A stretch of DNA of 32,392 bases from NCBI GenBank assembly GCA_025934635.1, contig JAICWX010000072.1, forward strand, positions 1-32,392, in the 5' to 3' direction. Position numbers and translations under genes: made by a program. Position 1 is the stretch's first letter. Every line of letters starts with the position of its first letter. This DNA comes from Streptosporangiaceae bacterium. GTDB lineage: Bacteria > Actinomycetota > Actinomycetes > Streptosporangiales > Streptosporangiaceae. Positions 14,441 to 22,648 of the stretch are shown here, one piece after another. The notes beneath the pieces are model-generated. The model had not been told where the DNA came from, did no database searches, and was given only the letters and a program-made list of their open reading frames with translations.

Positions 14441-15096
14441 CCGAGCCGGATTTCCTGCGTGACACCCGGGCCTCGTACGACGCCATTGCCGTCGGCTACG
14501 CCGAGCGGTTCGCCGAGGTGGAGGTCGCCAAGCCGCTGGACCGGGCGGTGCTCGACGCGTTCGCCGAGTACGTGCGGGGCGCCGGCGATCTCCCGGTCGC
14601 GGATATCGGGTGCGGACCCGGCCGCGTGACGGCATACCTCAGCCGCCGGGGCGTGACGGCCTTCGGCATCGACCTGTCACCGGGGATGATCGAGGTGGCG
14701 CGGAGCTCGCACCCGGGGCTGCGGTTCGAGGTCGGGTCGATGCTGGGCCTCGACCTCCCGGATGATTGCGTCGGCGGGGTGCTGGCCTGGTACTCGACCA
14801 TTCACGTGCCGGATGAGCTGCTGCCGCAGGCGCTGGCCGAGTTCCGCCGGGTGCTGGCGCCCGGCGGCCACCTGCTGCTGGCGTTCCAGGCCGGCGACGA
14901 GCCGCTGCACCGGAGCGAGGCCATGGGCCAGGCCATCTCGCTCGTGTTCCGCCGCCGCCAGCCGGACCGGGTCGCGGAGCTGCTCGCCCGGGCGGGCCTG
15001 CCGGTGCGCGCCAGCGTGCTGCGCGAGCCCGACGACGACGGCGGTTTCGCCGAGGTGACGGCGCAGGCTTTCGTGCTGGCGCGCAAGCCGTCCTAG
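14437..15096 (+). CDS. Class I SAM-dependent methyltransferase
   Basis: A protein of 219 residues from GTG 14437, overlapping the YqeY-like stop as GTGA. The Rossmann-fold methyltransferase motifs are motif I VADIGCGPGRVTAYLS (about 51-66), the acidic loop FGIDLSPGMIEVAR (about 73-86), motif II-like LPDDCVGGVLAWYSTIHV, and motif III FRRVLAPGGHLLLAFQ. These are typical of the Methyltransf_11/25 small-molecule type. The substrate is unknown. The operon with a YqeY-like protein gives no strong clue. The last 4 bases overlap the convergent gene's end, so transcripts of the two will have complementary tails. Confidence 0.88.
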   Translation: MTEPDFLRDTRASYDAIAVGYAERFAEVEVAKPLDRAVLDAFAEYVRGAGDLPVADIGCGPGRVTAYLSRRGVTAFGIDLSPGMIEVARSSHPGLRFEVGSMLGLDLPDDCVGGVLAWYSTIHVPDELLPQALAEFRRVLAPGGHLLLAFQAGDEPLHRSEAMGQAISLVFRRRQPDRVAELLARAGLPVRASVLREPDDDGGFAEVTAQAFVLARKPS

Positions 15097-15503
15097 GCCG
15101 GCCGCGCCGGGGCCGGCGCCGCGGCGGGTACCTGGGATGACGCGGGTACCTGGGCTGACGCGGGCGCGAGCCGCCGGGCCGTGGCTTCCGGGTCGGTGCA
15201 GCCGACGATCCACTCGTGGTAGAACGACCCGTCGAGCACGATCCGCAGGCCCCGGGGCGTGTCCGGGAGCACGGCGGCGAAGATGTTCAGGCCGCCGCCG
15301 CGCACCGTGCCCACTTCCATCAGCCCGGGGATCCTGGTGCCCATCTTGATGCCGTGATCGGCTGGCTCGTGCGCGTCCGCGAGCACCTCGACCCGCCGCA
15401 CCGAGGACAGCGGGACCCGCAGGTCGCCGTGCACCGCCCCGACTTTCTCCGTCGCGGACAGGTGCAGCACCAGTTCGCCGCCGTCTACCAGCAGTTCCGC
15501 CAT
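15093..15503 (-). CDS. Small protein of unknown function, PH-like fold suspected
   Basis: A protein of 136 residues from ATG 15503 (MAELLVDGGELVLHLSATEK), with AGGA 7 bases upstream; a GTG at 15509 would add two residues. The first 110 residues alternate short hydrophobic strands with charged turns (HGDLRVPLSSVRRVEVL, GTVRGGGLNIFAAVL, GLRIVLDGSFYHEWIVGC), as in a bacterial PH-like domain. This is a pattern judgement, not a match. The C-terminal tail is a low-complexity Ala/Pro/Val stretch encoded partly by an 18-base tandem repeat. The gene is downstream of, and on the same strand as, the YiiX-like gene with a 37-base gap, so the two could be co-transcribed. Confidence 0.65.
   Translation of the reverse strand: MAELLVDGGELVLHLSATEKVGAVHGDLRVPLSSVRRVEVLADAHEPADHGIKMGTRIPGLMEVGTVRGGGLNIFAAVLPDTPRGLRIVLDGSFYHEWIVGCTDPEATARRLAPASAQVPASSQVPAAAPAPARPA
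15124..15159. repeat. Two-copy 18-base tandem repeat inside a gene
   Basis: GCGGGTACCTGGGATGAC (15124-15141) is repeated at 15142-15159 with one difference. Read on the minus strand it encodes SAQVPA-SSQVPA in the C-terminal tail of the small protein. Confidence 0.8.
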
Positions 15504-15540
15504 CCGCACGTCCTGCCCGCTGGCCGCGGGCCGAAACCGG

Positions 15541-16158
15541 CTAGGACGCCAGCGCGCGGACGGGCGCCGCGGGCTCGCCGGAGCGGACCGGGTCCCCGGT
15601 CCAGGTGTCCAGGCCGGCCGGGCCGCTCAGGCTGAGGTCCCGCAGTCCCGGCTGCAGGCGGATGCCCGCGTACGCGTAGCAGTCGGCGACCAGGTCCGAG
15701 CACACCCGCCAGTGATCGGCCTTGAAGACCGGGTCAAGCTCGGCGTCGTCGCGGACCTTCAGCACCCGCAGCGCGAAACCGGTGTACGCCGGGTAGTCGT
15801 ACGCGCGCCCGACCAGCGCGAGCGCCCGGGCGCAGATCCGGTCGCGCTGGGCGGCCGTCAGCGGGCAGCGCACGTTCCAGATCGCGTCGGGATGCGACGC
15901 GGCCGCGGAGATGCGCACGGCGGGCGGTGCGGCCTCGACCACGTGGCCGTTGCCGATGTAGATGAAGGCATGACCGGCCCGCGCCCCGGTGGCGGGCCTG
16001 ATCAAGTCGCCGGTAATACTCCCGCCGCGGCTGATGCCGTAGCAGCCGGGCAGGACCCGGTGCCCGCTGGCCGTGGTGTACGGGGCCGACCTGGATCCCC
16101 TGAGCACCCGGGCTCCCGTGGCCCCCGCGGATGCGACCGGGATGGCGGTAACGGTCAT
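15541..16158 (-). CDS. Permuted papain-fold (YiiX/NlpC-P60 superfamily) protein
   Basis: A protein of 205 residues from ATG 16158, with GAGGGGAATCCG upstream. The 32 extra in-frame codons back to 16254 do not look coding. The order His63 (AGHAFIYIGNGHVVEA), Glu75, then Cys153 (WRVCSDLVADCYAYAG) is that of circularly permuted NlpC/P60 enzymes such as YiiX, where the Cys comes last. These cleave amide or acyl bonds in peptidoglycan or lipids. The motif DLIRPATG resembles the GD-L/I opening strand of that fold. There is no obvious signal peptide; the N-terminus is a loose Ala/Thr/Val stretch. The gene is divergent from the peptidase E-like gene across a 271-base region containing a strong hairpin. 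The family placement is fairly secure, the reaction is not. Confidence 0.75.
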   Translation of the reverse strand: MTVTAIPVASAGATGARVLRGSRSAPYTTASGHRVLPGCYGISRGGSITGDLIRPATGARAGHAFIYIGNGHVVEAAPPAVRISAAASHPDAIWNVRCPLTAAQRDRICARALALVGRAYDYPAYTGFALRVLKVRDDAELDPVFKADHWRVCSDLVADCYAYAGIRLQPGLRDLSLSGPAGLDTWTGDPVRSGEPAAPVRALAS

Positions 16159-16277
16159 CGGATTCCCCTCGTGGCGATGTGACCGGGTCTGGGCCCGGGA
16201 TTTAACGAAAGGAGCGCCGAAGGCGGCCGCTGATACACCGCGCCGGGAATTCATCCGCTTTGCCCCGGGCCGGGCCG

Positions 16278-16321
16278 GGCGATCGCGCCGGGGACGCGTG
16301 AACGGGCCCGGCGCGATCGCC
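16278..16321. promoter_or_regulatory. 15-bp perfect inverted repeat between divergent genes
   Basis: GGCGATCGCGCCGGG (16278-16292) is exactly complementary to 16307-16321 across a 14-base loop. Each arm holds the octamer GCGATCGC. It sits between two divergent genes, where a terminator is not expected, so it may be an operator, a cruciform or an antitermination-type element. The rest of 16159-16429 shows only an AT-rich patch (16338-16352) and the -10 box at 16417. Confidence 0.5.
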
Positions 16322-16416
16322 TGCCCCGTTCGGTCAAAATAGATTTCATATTGCGGCCGGAAGGTTACTTACGGTGCAAAGCGGACGCGGGTTTGCTTGC
16401 AGGCAGTAAACGCCGC

Positions 16417-16422
16417 TAGCGT
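16417..16422 (+). promoter_or_regulatory. -10 box of the peptidase E-like gene (leaderless)
   Basis: TAGCGT at 16417-16422 is followed after 7 bases by ATG 16430. A weak -35 candidate, TTGCTT (16393-16398), lies 18 bases upstream. Confidence 0.5.
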
Positions 16423-16429
16423 GCCATTC

Positions 16430-17140
16430 ATGGCAGCGGACGGGCGACGGCACGTAATCGCGATCGGCGGCGGGATGCGCGTCCCCGAGGGCCAGGTGCC
16501 GGTGCACATGGACTACGCGATACGGCTGGCTGGCCGGCCGGAACCGCGGATCTGCGTGCTGAACACCGCGGCCGGGGACGATCCCCGGTGGGCCCTGCAC
16601 ATGTACGACCGGTTCGCCGGGTACCCGGCCCGGCTCAGCCACCTGGCCCTGTTCCCGATGCCGAACGTGGCCGATCCCGAGGACCTGCTGCTGTCCCAGG
16701 ACGTCATCTTCGTCGGCGGCGGCAGCGTGGCCAACATGGTGGCCGTCTGGCGGGTGCACGGCCTCGACCAGGTCATGCGCAAGGCGTGGCAGGCGGGCAT
16801 CGTCCTGGCCGGGTCGAGCGCCGGCGCGATCTGCTGGTTCGACGGGGGCACGACGGACTCGTTCGGCCGCGATCTGCGGGCGTTCACCGACGGGCTCGGC
16901 CTGCTGGCCGGCAGCTACTGCCCGCATTACGACTCCGAGCCTGGCCGGCGGCCGCTGTACCACCGGCTGATCGCGGACCGGACGCTGGCGCCCGGCATCG
17001 CGTGCGACGACGGCGCGGCGGCGCACTTCGCCGACGACGAGCTGGCCGAGCTGATCGCCGACCGGCCCACCGCGAGCGCGTACCGGGTCGAGCCCGGGGT
17101 CACCGAGACCCGGCTCGAGACCCGGTTCCTGGGCGCCTGA
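16430..17140 (+). CDS. Peptidase E-like protein (family S51)
   Basis: A protein of 236 residues from ATG 16430; 11 more in-frame codons reach back to 16397 but cross the -10 box. The S51 features are HVIAIGGG at the N-terminus, IFVGGGSVANMVAVWRVHGLD, and the nucleophile elbow LAGSSAGAICWF (Ser130), followed by YCPHYDSEP with the catalytic His near 161 and IACDDGAAAHF. This is the order in PepE and cyanophycinase-like serine peptidases, which have an atypical class I glutamine-amidotransferase-like fold. PepE cleaves Asp-X dipeptides; whether this one does is unknown. Cytoplasmic. It is divergent from the permuted papain-fold gene, and 108 bases later the two-component region begins. Confidence 0.88.
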   Translation: MAADGRRHVIAIGGGMRVPEGQVPVHMDYAIRLAGRPEPRICVLNTAAGDDPRWALHMYDRFAGYPARLSHLALFPMPNVADPEDLLLSQDVIFVGGGSVANMVAVWRVHGLDQVMRKAWQAGIVLAGSSAGAICWFDGGTTDSFGRDLRAFTDGLGLLAGSYCPHYDSEPGRRPLYHRLIADRTLAPGIACDDGAAAHFADDELAELIADRPTASAYRVEPGVTETRLETRFLGA

Positions 17141-17248
17141 CTTCGCGCCCGGGGTCCGCCTCACGCCCGGCGGGTCCGCCTCACGGGCGACGCGGGGCTC
17201 AGCCTTCAGGGGGACGACGGCGGGCGGCCTGCTGCGTACGCTGATCGG
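17141..17248. other. Intergenic region with short direct repeat and histidine kinase promoter
   Basis: GGGTCCGCCTCACG occurs twice between about 17153 and 17185. TACGCT (17237-17242) is a -10 box ending 6 bases before GTG 17249 of the kinase, so its transcript is probably leaderless. Confidence 0.45.
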
Positions 17249-18451
17249 GTGCCTGGTCTGTACACGTGGCTGCGCCGGCATCCCCGGCTCGTGGACGGCG
17301 CGCTGGCCCTGCTGCTGGTCTATCCCGGCGCGGGCATCCCGAAGCTCGGGGAGCTGAGGACGCTGCTGCTCCTGCCGTTCGTGTTCGGCATGGCGATCCC
17401 GGTGGTGTTCCGGCGGGCCTACCCGGTGGGAGCCTTCACCGCCGTCATCGTCGCGGGCGCGCTGCAGGTGCTGCTGCGCCGCCCGGCCGGGGCCGACCTG
17501 GCCGTCCTGATCGTGCTCTACACGCTGGCGGCCAGCCGGCCGCGCCGGATATCGCTGCGCGGCCTGGGTATCTGCCTGGCCGGCGCGGCCGTCGCCATCG
17601 TGCGCTGGCATCCCGCTCGCCCGGTGGACGGCATCTACACGATCGGCGTGGAGGCGGCGCTATTCGGCGGGCCTACCCTGCTGGCCTGGCTGCTGGGCGA
17701 CTCCACGCGCTGGCGGCGCGGCTACTACCAGGCGCTCGAGGAGCGGGCCGCCCGGCTGGAGCGGGAACGGGACGCGCAGGCCCGGGTCGCGGCGGCAGCG
17801 GAGCGGGCCAGGATCGCCCGGGAGATCCACGACGTGGTGGCGCACAACGTCAGCGTCATGGTGGTGCAGGCGGACGGGGCCGCGTTCGCGCTCGACACCT
17901 CGCCGCAGCGGACCCGGGAGGCGCTCGGCGCGATATCGGCGACCGGCCGGCGGGCGCTGGCCGAGCTGCGGTCCCTGCTGGGCGTGCTACGCGATTCGGC
18001 GGACCTGGACGGCGAGCTCGCGGCCGGCCCGACGCTGACCCCCCAGCCTGGCATCGAGGACCTCGGTGACCTCCTTGAGCAGGCCCGCACGGCCGGGCTG
18101 CCGGTGCGCCTCACGATCTCCGGCGAGCCCCGGCCGGTGCCGGCGGGCGAGGCCCTGGCCGTCTACCGGATGGTGCAGGAGTCGCTGACCAACGTCCGCA
18201 AGCACGCCGGTCCCGGTGCGACAGCCGCGGTGGAGCTAGGGTACGACGGAGATGACCTGGTGATCCGGGTCACCGACGACGGACCAGGGGCCGCCGCGGT
18301 TCCTGGCTCGCCCGGCGGGGCCGGGCACGGGCTGGCAGGCATGCGGGAACGCGTCGAGCTTTACGGCGGGATGGTCCGGTCGGGCCCGCGGGCCGGCGGA
18401 GGGTACGAGGTGGCCGCCCGGCTGTCGGCGGCCCGGGAGCCGGCGGCATGA
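17249..18451 (+). CDS. Sensor histidine kinase, NarL/DesK type (module 1)
   Basis: A protein of 400 residues from GTG 17249. The N-terminal half has about four to five membrane helices with short loops and no large outside domain, which suggests sensing within or at the membrane. The HisKA_3 dimerisation region contains ARIAREIHDVVAHNVSVMVVQ with the phospho-acceptor His194. The ATPase domain shows VYRMVQESLTNVRKHAG (N box), VTDDGPG (G1) and GHGLAGMRERVELYGG (G2). The response regulator start overlaps its stop by 4 bases (ATGA), so the pair is certainly cognate. Architecture and neighbours match actinobacterial kinases that control adjacent ABC exporters. The stimulus is not visible. Confidence 0.95.
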   Translation: MPGLYTWLRRHPRLVDGALALLLVYPGAGIPKLGELRTLLLLPFVFGMAIPVVFRRAYPVGAFTAVIVAGALQVLLRRPAGADLAVLIVLYTLAASRPRRISLRGLGICLAGAAVAIVRWHPARPVDGIYTIGVEAALFGGPTLLAWLLGDSTRWRRGYYQALEERAARLERERDAQARVAAAAERARIAREIHDVVAHNVSVMVVQADGAAFALDTSPQRTREALGAISATGRRALAELRSLLGVLRDSADLDGELAAGPTLTPQPGIEDLGDLLEQARTAGLPVRLTISGEPRPVPAGEALAVYRMVQESLTNVRKHAGPGATAAVELGYDGDDLVIRVTDDGPGAAAVPGSPGGAGHGLAGMRERVELYGGMVRSGPRAGGGYEVAARLSAAREPAA

Positions 18452-19119
18452 CCGCCGGGATCAGGATCCTCCTGGTAGATGATCAGGAACTGGTCAGGAC
18501 CGGGTTCCGGATGGTGCTCGATGCGCAGCCGGACATGGTTGTGGTCGGCGAGGCGGCGGACGGGCTGGCGGCGGTCGAGGCGGCCCGGCGGCAGGCATCC
18601 GATGTCGTGGTCATGGACGTGCGGATGCCGCGGCTGGACGGAGTCGAGGCGACCAGGCGCATCTGCGCCGCGGGCGACAGGCCGCGGGTACTGATGCTGA
18701 CCACGTTCGACCTCGACGAGTACGTCTTCGCCGGGCTGCAGGCCGGGGCGAGCGGCTTCCTGCTGAAGGACGTGCCGCCGACCGGGCTGCTGTTCGCGAT
18801 CCGCTCGGTGCACGCCGGCGATTCCGTCGTCGCCCCCTCCACGACCAGGCGGCTGATCGAGCGGTTCGTGCCGCTGCTGCCCGCGGCCGGTCCCCCGCCA
18901 GCCGACCTGGCCGAACTCACCGAGCGGGAACGCGAAGTTCTCGTCCAGGTGGCCGCCGGACTGTCCAATGCCGAGATCGCCGCCCGCCTGTTCGTCTCCG
19001 AGGCCACGGTGAAGACCCACGTCGGCCGGATCCTGGCCAAGCTCGGCCTGCGGGACCGGGTCCAGGCCGTCGTCCTGGCCTACGAGACCGGCCTGGTGAA
19101 GGCGCACGGCCCGCGGTAA
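18448..19119 (+). CDS. NarL/LuxR-type response regulator (module 1)
   Basis: A protein of 223 residues, overlapping the kinase stop as ATGA. The receiver domain (about 5-120) has the acidic pair Asp11/Asp12, phospho-acceptor Asp57 in VVVMDVRMPRLDG, Thr in MLTTFD, and the conserved Lys in FLLKDVP. The C-terminal GerE/LuxR helix-turn-helix is LTEREREVLVQVAAGLSNAEIAARLFVSEATVKTHVGRILAKLGLRDR. Phosphorylation by the preceding kinase should promote dimer binding at target promoters. The nearest candidate is the ATPase gene promoter 96 bases downstream. No clear binding dyad could be picked out there by eye. Confidence 0.95.
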   Translation: MTAGIRILLVDDQELVRTGFRMVLDAQPDMVVVGEAADGLAAVEAARRQASDVVVMDVRMPRLDGVEATRRICAAGDRPRVLMLTTFDLDEYVFAGLQAGASGFLLKDVPPTGLLFAIRSVHAGDSVVAPSTTRRLIERFVPLLPAAGPPPADLAELTEREREVLVQVAAGLSNAEIAARLFVSEATVKTHVGRILAKLGLRDRVQAVVLAYETGLVKAHGPR

Positions 19120-19202
19120 TCCTCGCGGACGACGGGTGCTGCCCGCAAAGGGGTACGCGAAAACCATATTTCCGGCCGACGCGCCGGACCGGGCCGCCTT
19201 CC

Positions 19203-19208
19203 TAGCGT
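19203..19208 (+). promoter_or_regulatory. -10 box of the first ABC exporter operon (leaderless)
   Basis: TAGCGT (19203-19208) ends 7 bases before ATG 19216. The upstream 60 bases include AAAACCATATTTCC (about 19160-19173), an AT-rich island in GC-rich DNA that could be an activator site for the adjacent response regulator. Confidence 0.5.
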
Positions 19209-19215
19209 GCCTGCT

Positions 19216-19965
19216 ATGACGACAAGCCCTTTGGTAATGGCGTCCGCCGCGGCCGCGGCGGACAATCTGGTCAAGGTCTACGGAGCCGGCGACACGGCCG
19301 TCTACGCACTGGACGGCGTCACGGCCGGGTTCGCGGCGGCACGGTTCACCGCGATCATGGGCCCGTCCGGTTCCGGCAAATCCACCCTCATGCACTGCCT
19401 GGCCGGCTTGGACACGCCCACCTCCGGTTCGGTCAGGCTCGGGACAGCCGAGCTGTCCGGGCTGTCCGACCGGGAACTCACCGTGCTGCGCCGCAGCCAC
19501 GTCGGTTTCGTCTTCCAGTCGTTCAACCTGCTGCCCGCGCTGACCGCCGAGCAGAACATACGGCTACCGCTCGACCTGGCCGGCCGGCGGCCGGAGGCGG
19601 CCTGGTGGGATCAGGTCATCGGCCGCCTCGACCTGGCCGACCGGCTCGGGCACCGGCCCAGCCAGCTGTCCGGCGGCCAGCAGCAGCGGGTCGCCTGCGC
19701 GCGGGCGCTGATCACCAGGCCGGAGGTGATCTTCGCCGACGAGCCGACCGGCAACCTCGACTCGGCCAGCGGCGCCGAGGTGCTCGGCTTCCTGCGCGCG
19801 TCGGTGCGTGAGCTCGGCCAGACGGTGATCATGGTGACGCACGACCCAGTGGCCGCCAGCTACGCCGACCGGGTGGTGTTCCTGGCGGATGGCCAGGTCA
19901 GCGGCGAGCTGGCCGCGCCGACGCCGCAGTCCGTGCTCGACCACCTCAAGCTGGCCGGGGAGTGA
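19216..19965 (+). CDS. ABC transporter ATP-binding protein, MacB/LolD type (module 1)
   Basis: A protein of 249 residues from ATG 19216. Walker [10 protein letters not shown] (49-57), Q-loop region [17 protein letters not shown], signature [15 protein letters not shown] (from about 151), Walker [14 protein letters not shown], and the switch His in VTHDP are all intact. The FNLLP-x-LTA-x-EN pattern and DEPTGNLDS mark the MacB/LolD/FtsE class, which works with FtsX-type permeases rather than carrying substrates through a channel. It powers the permease starting 7 bases after its stop. The likely role is export or extraction of peptides, lipids or antibiotics, or mechanotransmission to the envelope. 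Confidence 0.95.
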   Translation: MTTSPLVMASAAAAADNLVKVYGAGDTAVYALDGVTAGFAAARFTAIMGPSGSGKSTLMHCLAGLDTPTSGSVRLGTAELSGLSDRELTVLRRSHVGFVFQSFNLLPALTAEQNIRLPLDLAGRRPEAAWWDQVIGRLDLADRLGHRPSQLSGGQQQRVACARALITRPEVIFADEPTGNLDSASGAEVLGFLRASVRELGQTVIMVTHDPVAASYADRVVFLADGQVSGELAAPTPQSVLDHLKLAGE

Positions 19966-19972
19966 GCCGGGA

Positions 19973-22543
19973 ATGAGCAGTGGCATGTTCCGGACCGCCC
20001 TGGCCAGCCTGCGGTACCGCACCGCGCGGCTGGCTCTGTGCTCGCTCGCGATCGGTCTCGGCGTCGCCTTCGTCACCGGCACCCTGGTGCTCGGCGCGTC
20101 GATGAACCAGGCCTACTTCAGCAGCTTCGCGGCCGGCGCCAGGAACGTCGACGCCGCCGTGGGCCCGCATAGCCCCGGTGACTACCGGCCCGGGGACAAG
20201 GGCGCCCCGTCGGTTCCGGTCTCGGTGCTGTCCCAGGTCAGCGCCGCCGCCGGGGTCAGGGCGGCCACCGGGCGGCTGGTCGGCCAGGCTCCCCTGATCG
20301 GCAGCGACGGCAAGGTCATCCGCAACGGCGAGCTGCCCGGCGTCGGCATCAACGTGGCCGCCGACCCGGCACTGCGCGGGTTCACGGTCGCCTCCGGGCA
20401 CCTGCCCGCCGCGCCGGACCAGGTCGCCGTGGACCAGGCCACCGCGGCCGACGAGCATTTCCGGCTCGGCCAGACCGTGCAGGTCGTTGACCACGCGGGC
20501 CGGATCCGCGCCTTCCGGCTCACCGGCACCATTGACCTCGGCGTGAACCACGAGTTCGTGAACTCCACGGTGACCGTCTTCCAGACCGGTGCCGGCTTCA
20601 GCGTCACCGGGCGGCCCGGTTACGACCAGGTCGTCGCGCGCGCCGCGGCGGGCACCGCGCAGGCCGCGCTGGTCGCGACGCTCCGGGCGCTACCCGGGAT
20701 GTCCGGCTACCAGGTGCGGACCGGCCGCCAGCTCGCTACCGCAGAAGCCGACTCGGCCGTGCACTTCACCCAGCAGTTCACCACGTTCATCCTGGTGTTC
20801 GCGCTGATCGCGCTCGCCGTCGCCTGCCTCGTCATCTACAACACCTTCACCATCCTCATCACCCAGCGCGCCCGTGAGCTGGCCCTGCTCCGCTGCGTCG
20901 GCGCCAGCCGCGGCCAGGTGTTCCGCGGCACCCTGCTGGAATCGGCCATCACCGGTCTGGTCGCCTCGGCGGCGGGCGTCCTGGCCGGGGTCGGCCTCGG
21001 CTGGGGGCTGCAGCGGCTGTTCGCCGCGTTCGGCGCGTCTATCCCGTCCGGGCCGGTCGTGCTGCACCCGTCGGCGGTGGCGATCGCGATGGCGGCAGGA
21101 CTGACCGTCACGGTAGCGGCGTCCGTTCTCCCGGCCCGGTCGGCCACCCGGGTCGCCCCGGTCGCCGCCCTCGGCGGCCAGCACGAGCACCCCGAAAGCC
21201 GCCAGGCCGGCTGGCTGCGGGTCGCCGTGGCCGCCGTCTTCGCGGGGACGGGAATCGGAGTCACCGTGATCGGCCTGGGGCACGTCAGCGGGACGTCCGG
21301 CTTCGTGGAGATCGCCGCGGGCGGCTTCGGCTGCTTCGTGGCCGTGCTCGCGCTCGGGCCGCTGATCGTCCCCCCGGCCATCGCGGTCCTCGGCTGGCTC
21401 CCCAGCCTGCTGGCGGGACCGGTCAGCAGGCTCGCTACCGCCAACGCCCGGCGCAATCCGCACCGGGTGGCCGCAACCACGGCCGCGCTGACCATCGGCC
21501 TGACCCTGATGACGATCCTCACGGTCGTCGTCTCCTCGGCGCAGGCGTCCACCAACGCCCAGATCGAGCAGCACTACCCGTTCGACTACGTGGTGCAGGC
21601 GGGCGGCGGCGGCGGTCAGGTCGTCCCGCCCCAGGTCCTCAGCGCGCTGCGGGCCGCACCGGAGCTCGGGGTGGTCGCGCCCGACTACGACGAGCAGGAT
21701 CCGGTCAACGGCGTCAAGGTCCTGGTCGGCGCCATCGGCAGTGCCGCCCTGGGCGTCAGCGTCAAGCCCGTGCTGATCTCCGGGTCGCTCACCGCCATCG
21801 GGCCGGGCACGGTCGGCGTGGACGCCGGGCAGCTCAAGAGCCTGGGCGCGCACCAAGGCGGGACGCTCGCCGTCAGCACGCCGGGGGGCATCCGGACGCT
21901 CCGGGTCGCGGCCGTCTACAACAGCGCCGGGCTGGCCCTCCCGGACGTGCTCATGTCGGTGGGCGACTACCAGCACGCCTTCGCCCCGGCCGGCGCCAAT
22001 ACGGTGTTCATCAACGCCGCGGCCGGCGTCCCGGTCGCGACGTCCCGCGCGGCCGTGGACACCGCGGCCGGCGGCGACCCGCTGCTGGTCGTGGCGACGG
22101 TAGCCGACTACAAGGCGAGCCTGGCCGGCCGGGTCGACCAGATCCTGACGCTGTTCGGCGTGCTGCTCGGGCTGGCCGTGCTGATCGCGCTGCTCGGCAT
22201 CTCCAACACGCTGTCGCTGTCGGTGCTCGAGCGGACCAGGGAGTCCGCGCTGATGCGGGCGCTGGGCCTGACCCGGGGCCAGCTGCGCCGGATGCTCCTC
22301 GCCGAGGCGCTGCTCATGGCGGCGCTGGCGATCGTGCTCGGGGTGGCCCTGGGCGTGACGTTCGGCGCCGTCATGGTGCACGGGTTCATCCTGTCCACGG
22401 GCGGCCTGGGTGTGCTGTCCGTCCCCTATGCCAGCATCGCGCTGTACGCGCTGATCGGGGTGTGCGCCGCGCTGGCGGCGGCGGTCCTGCCCGCCCGGCG
22501 GGCGGCCCGCACCTCTGTGGTCTCCGCGATGGCGGAGGCCTGA
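19973..22543 (+). CDS. FtsX-like ABC permease, duplicated type (module 1)
   Basis: A protein of 856 residues from ATG 19973; in-frame codons before it lie over the ATPase gene. It has two FtsX units and about ten membrane helices. There is a first helix near 20-42, an outside MacB_PCD-like domain (about 43-265), three helices around FILVFALIALAVACLVIY, LLESAITGLVASAAGVLAGV and AIAMAAGLTVTVAASVLPAR, two middle helices, a second single helix near ALTIGLTLMTILTVVV, another outside domain, then three helices ending in VPYASIALYALIGVCAALAAAVLPARRAA. This is the standard architecture of large actinobacterial FtsX permeases. It acts with the preceding ATPase; the substrate is unknown. A strong terminator hairpin follows. 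Confidence 0.93.
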   Translation: MSSGMFRTALASLRYRTARLALCSLAIGLGVAFVTGTLVLGASMNQAYFSSFAAGARNVDAAVGPHSPGDYRPGDKGAPSVPVSVLSQVSAAAGVRAATGRLVGQAPLIGSDGKVIRNGELPGVGINVAADPALRGFTVASGHLPAAPDQVAVDQATAADEHFRLGQTVQVVDHAGRIRAFRLTGTIDLGVNHEFVNSTVTVFQTGAGFSVTGRPGYDQVVARAAAGTAQAALVATLRALPGMSGYQVRTGRQLATAEADSAVHFTQQFTTFILVFALIALAVACLVIYNTFTILITQRARELALLRCVGASRGQVFRGTLLESAITGLVASAAGVLAGVGLGWGLQRLFAAFGASIPSGPVVLHPSAVAIAMAAGLTVTVAASVLPARSATRVAPVAALGGQHEHPESRQAGWLRVAVAAVFAGTGIGVTVIGLGHVSGTSGFVEIAAGGFGCFVAVLALGPLIVPPAIAVLGWLPSLLAGPVSRLATANARRNPHRVAATTAALTIGLTLMTILTVVVSSAQASTNAQIEQHYPFDYVVQAGGGGGQVVPPQVLSALRAAPELGVVAPDYDEQDPVNGVKVLVGAIGSAALGVSVKPVLISGSLTAIGPGTVGVDAGQLKSLGAHQGGTLAVSTPGGIRTLRVAAVYNSAGLALPDVLMSVGDYQHAFAPAGANTVFINAAAGVPVATSRAAVDTAAGGDPLLVVATVADYKASLAGRVDQILTLFGVLLGLAVLIALLGISNTLSLSVLERTRESALMRALGLTRGQLRRMLLAEALLMAALAIVLGVALGVTFGAVMVHGFILSTGGLGVLSVPYASIALYALIGVCAALAAAVLPARRAARTSVVSAMAEA

Positions 22544-22564
22544 CCAGGCACATCGCGCCGCGGG

Positions 22565-22598
22565 AACCGTGCCTCTACCCCTGGGTAGAGGCACGGTT
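22565..22598 (+). terminator. 16-bp perfect hairpin ending exporter operon 1
   Basis: AACCGTGCCTCTACCC (22565-22580) is exactly complementary to 22583-22598, with only 2 bases between, so the loop will open to 4. It lies 21 bases after the permease stop and 50 bases before the next operon. It cleanly separates the two transporter operons. Confidence 0.8.
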
Positions 22599-22648
22599 CT
22601 AACCGCGGGCTGACGCGCGGGCGGGGGCCGGACCGGCACTCTCGTGGC

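Noticed and set aside
20690..22639. 649-codon minus-strand open frame
   Set aside because: Antisense of the FtsX permease gene; the translation is Arg/Gly/Asp/His-rich without motifs, a known artefact of high-GC third positions.
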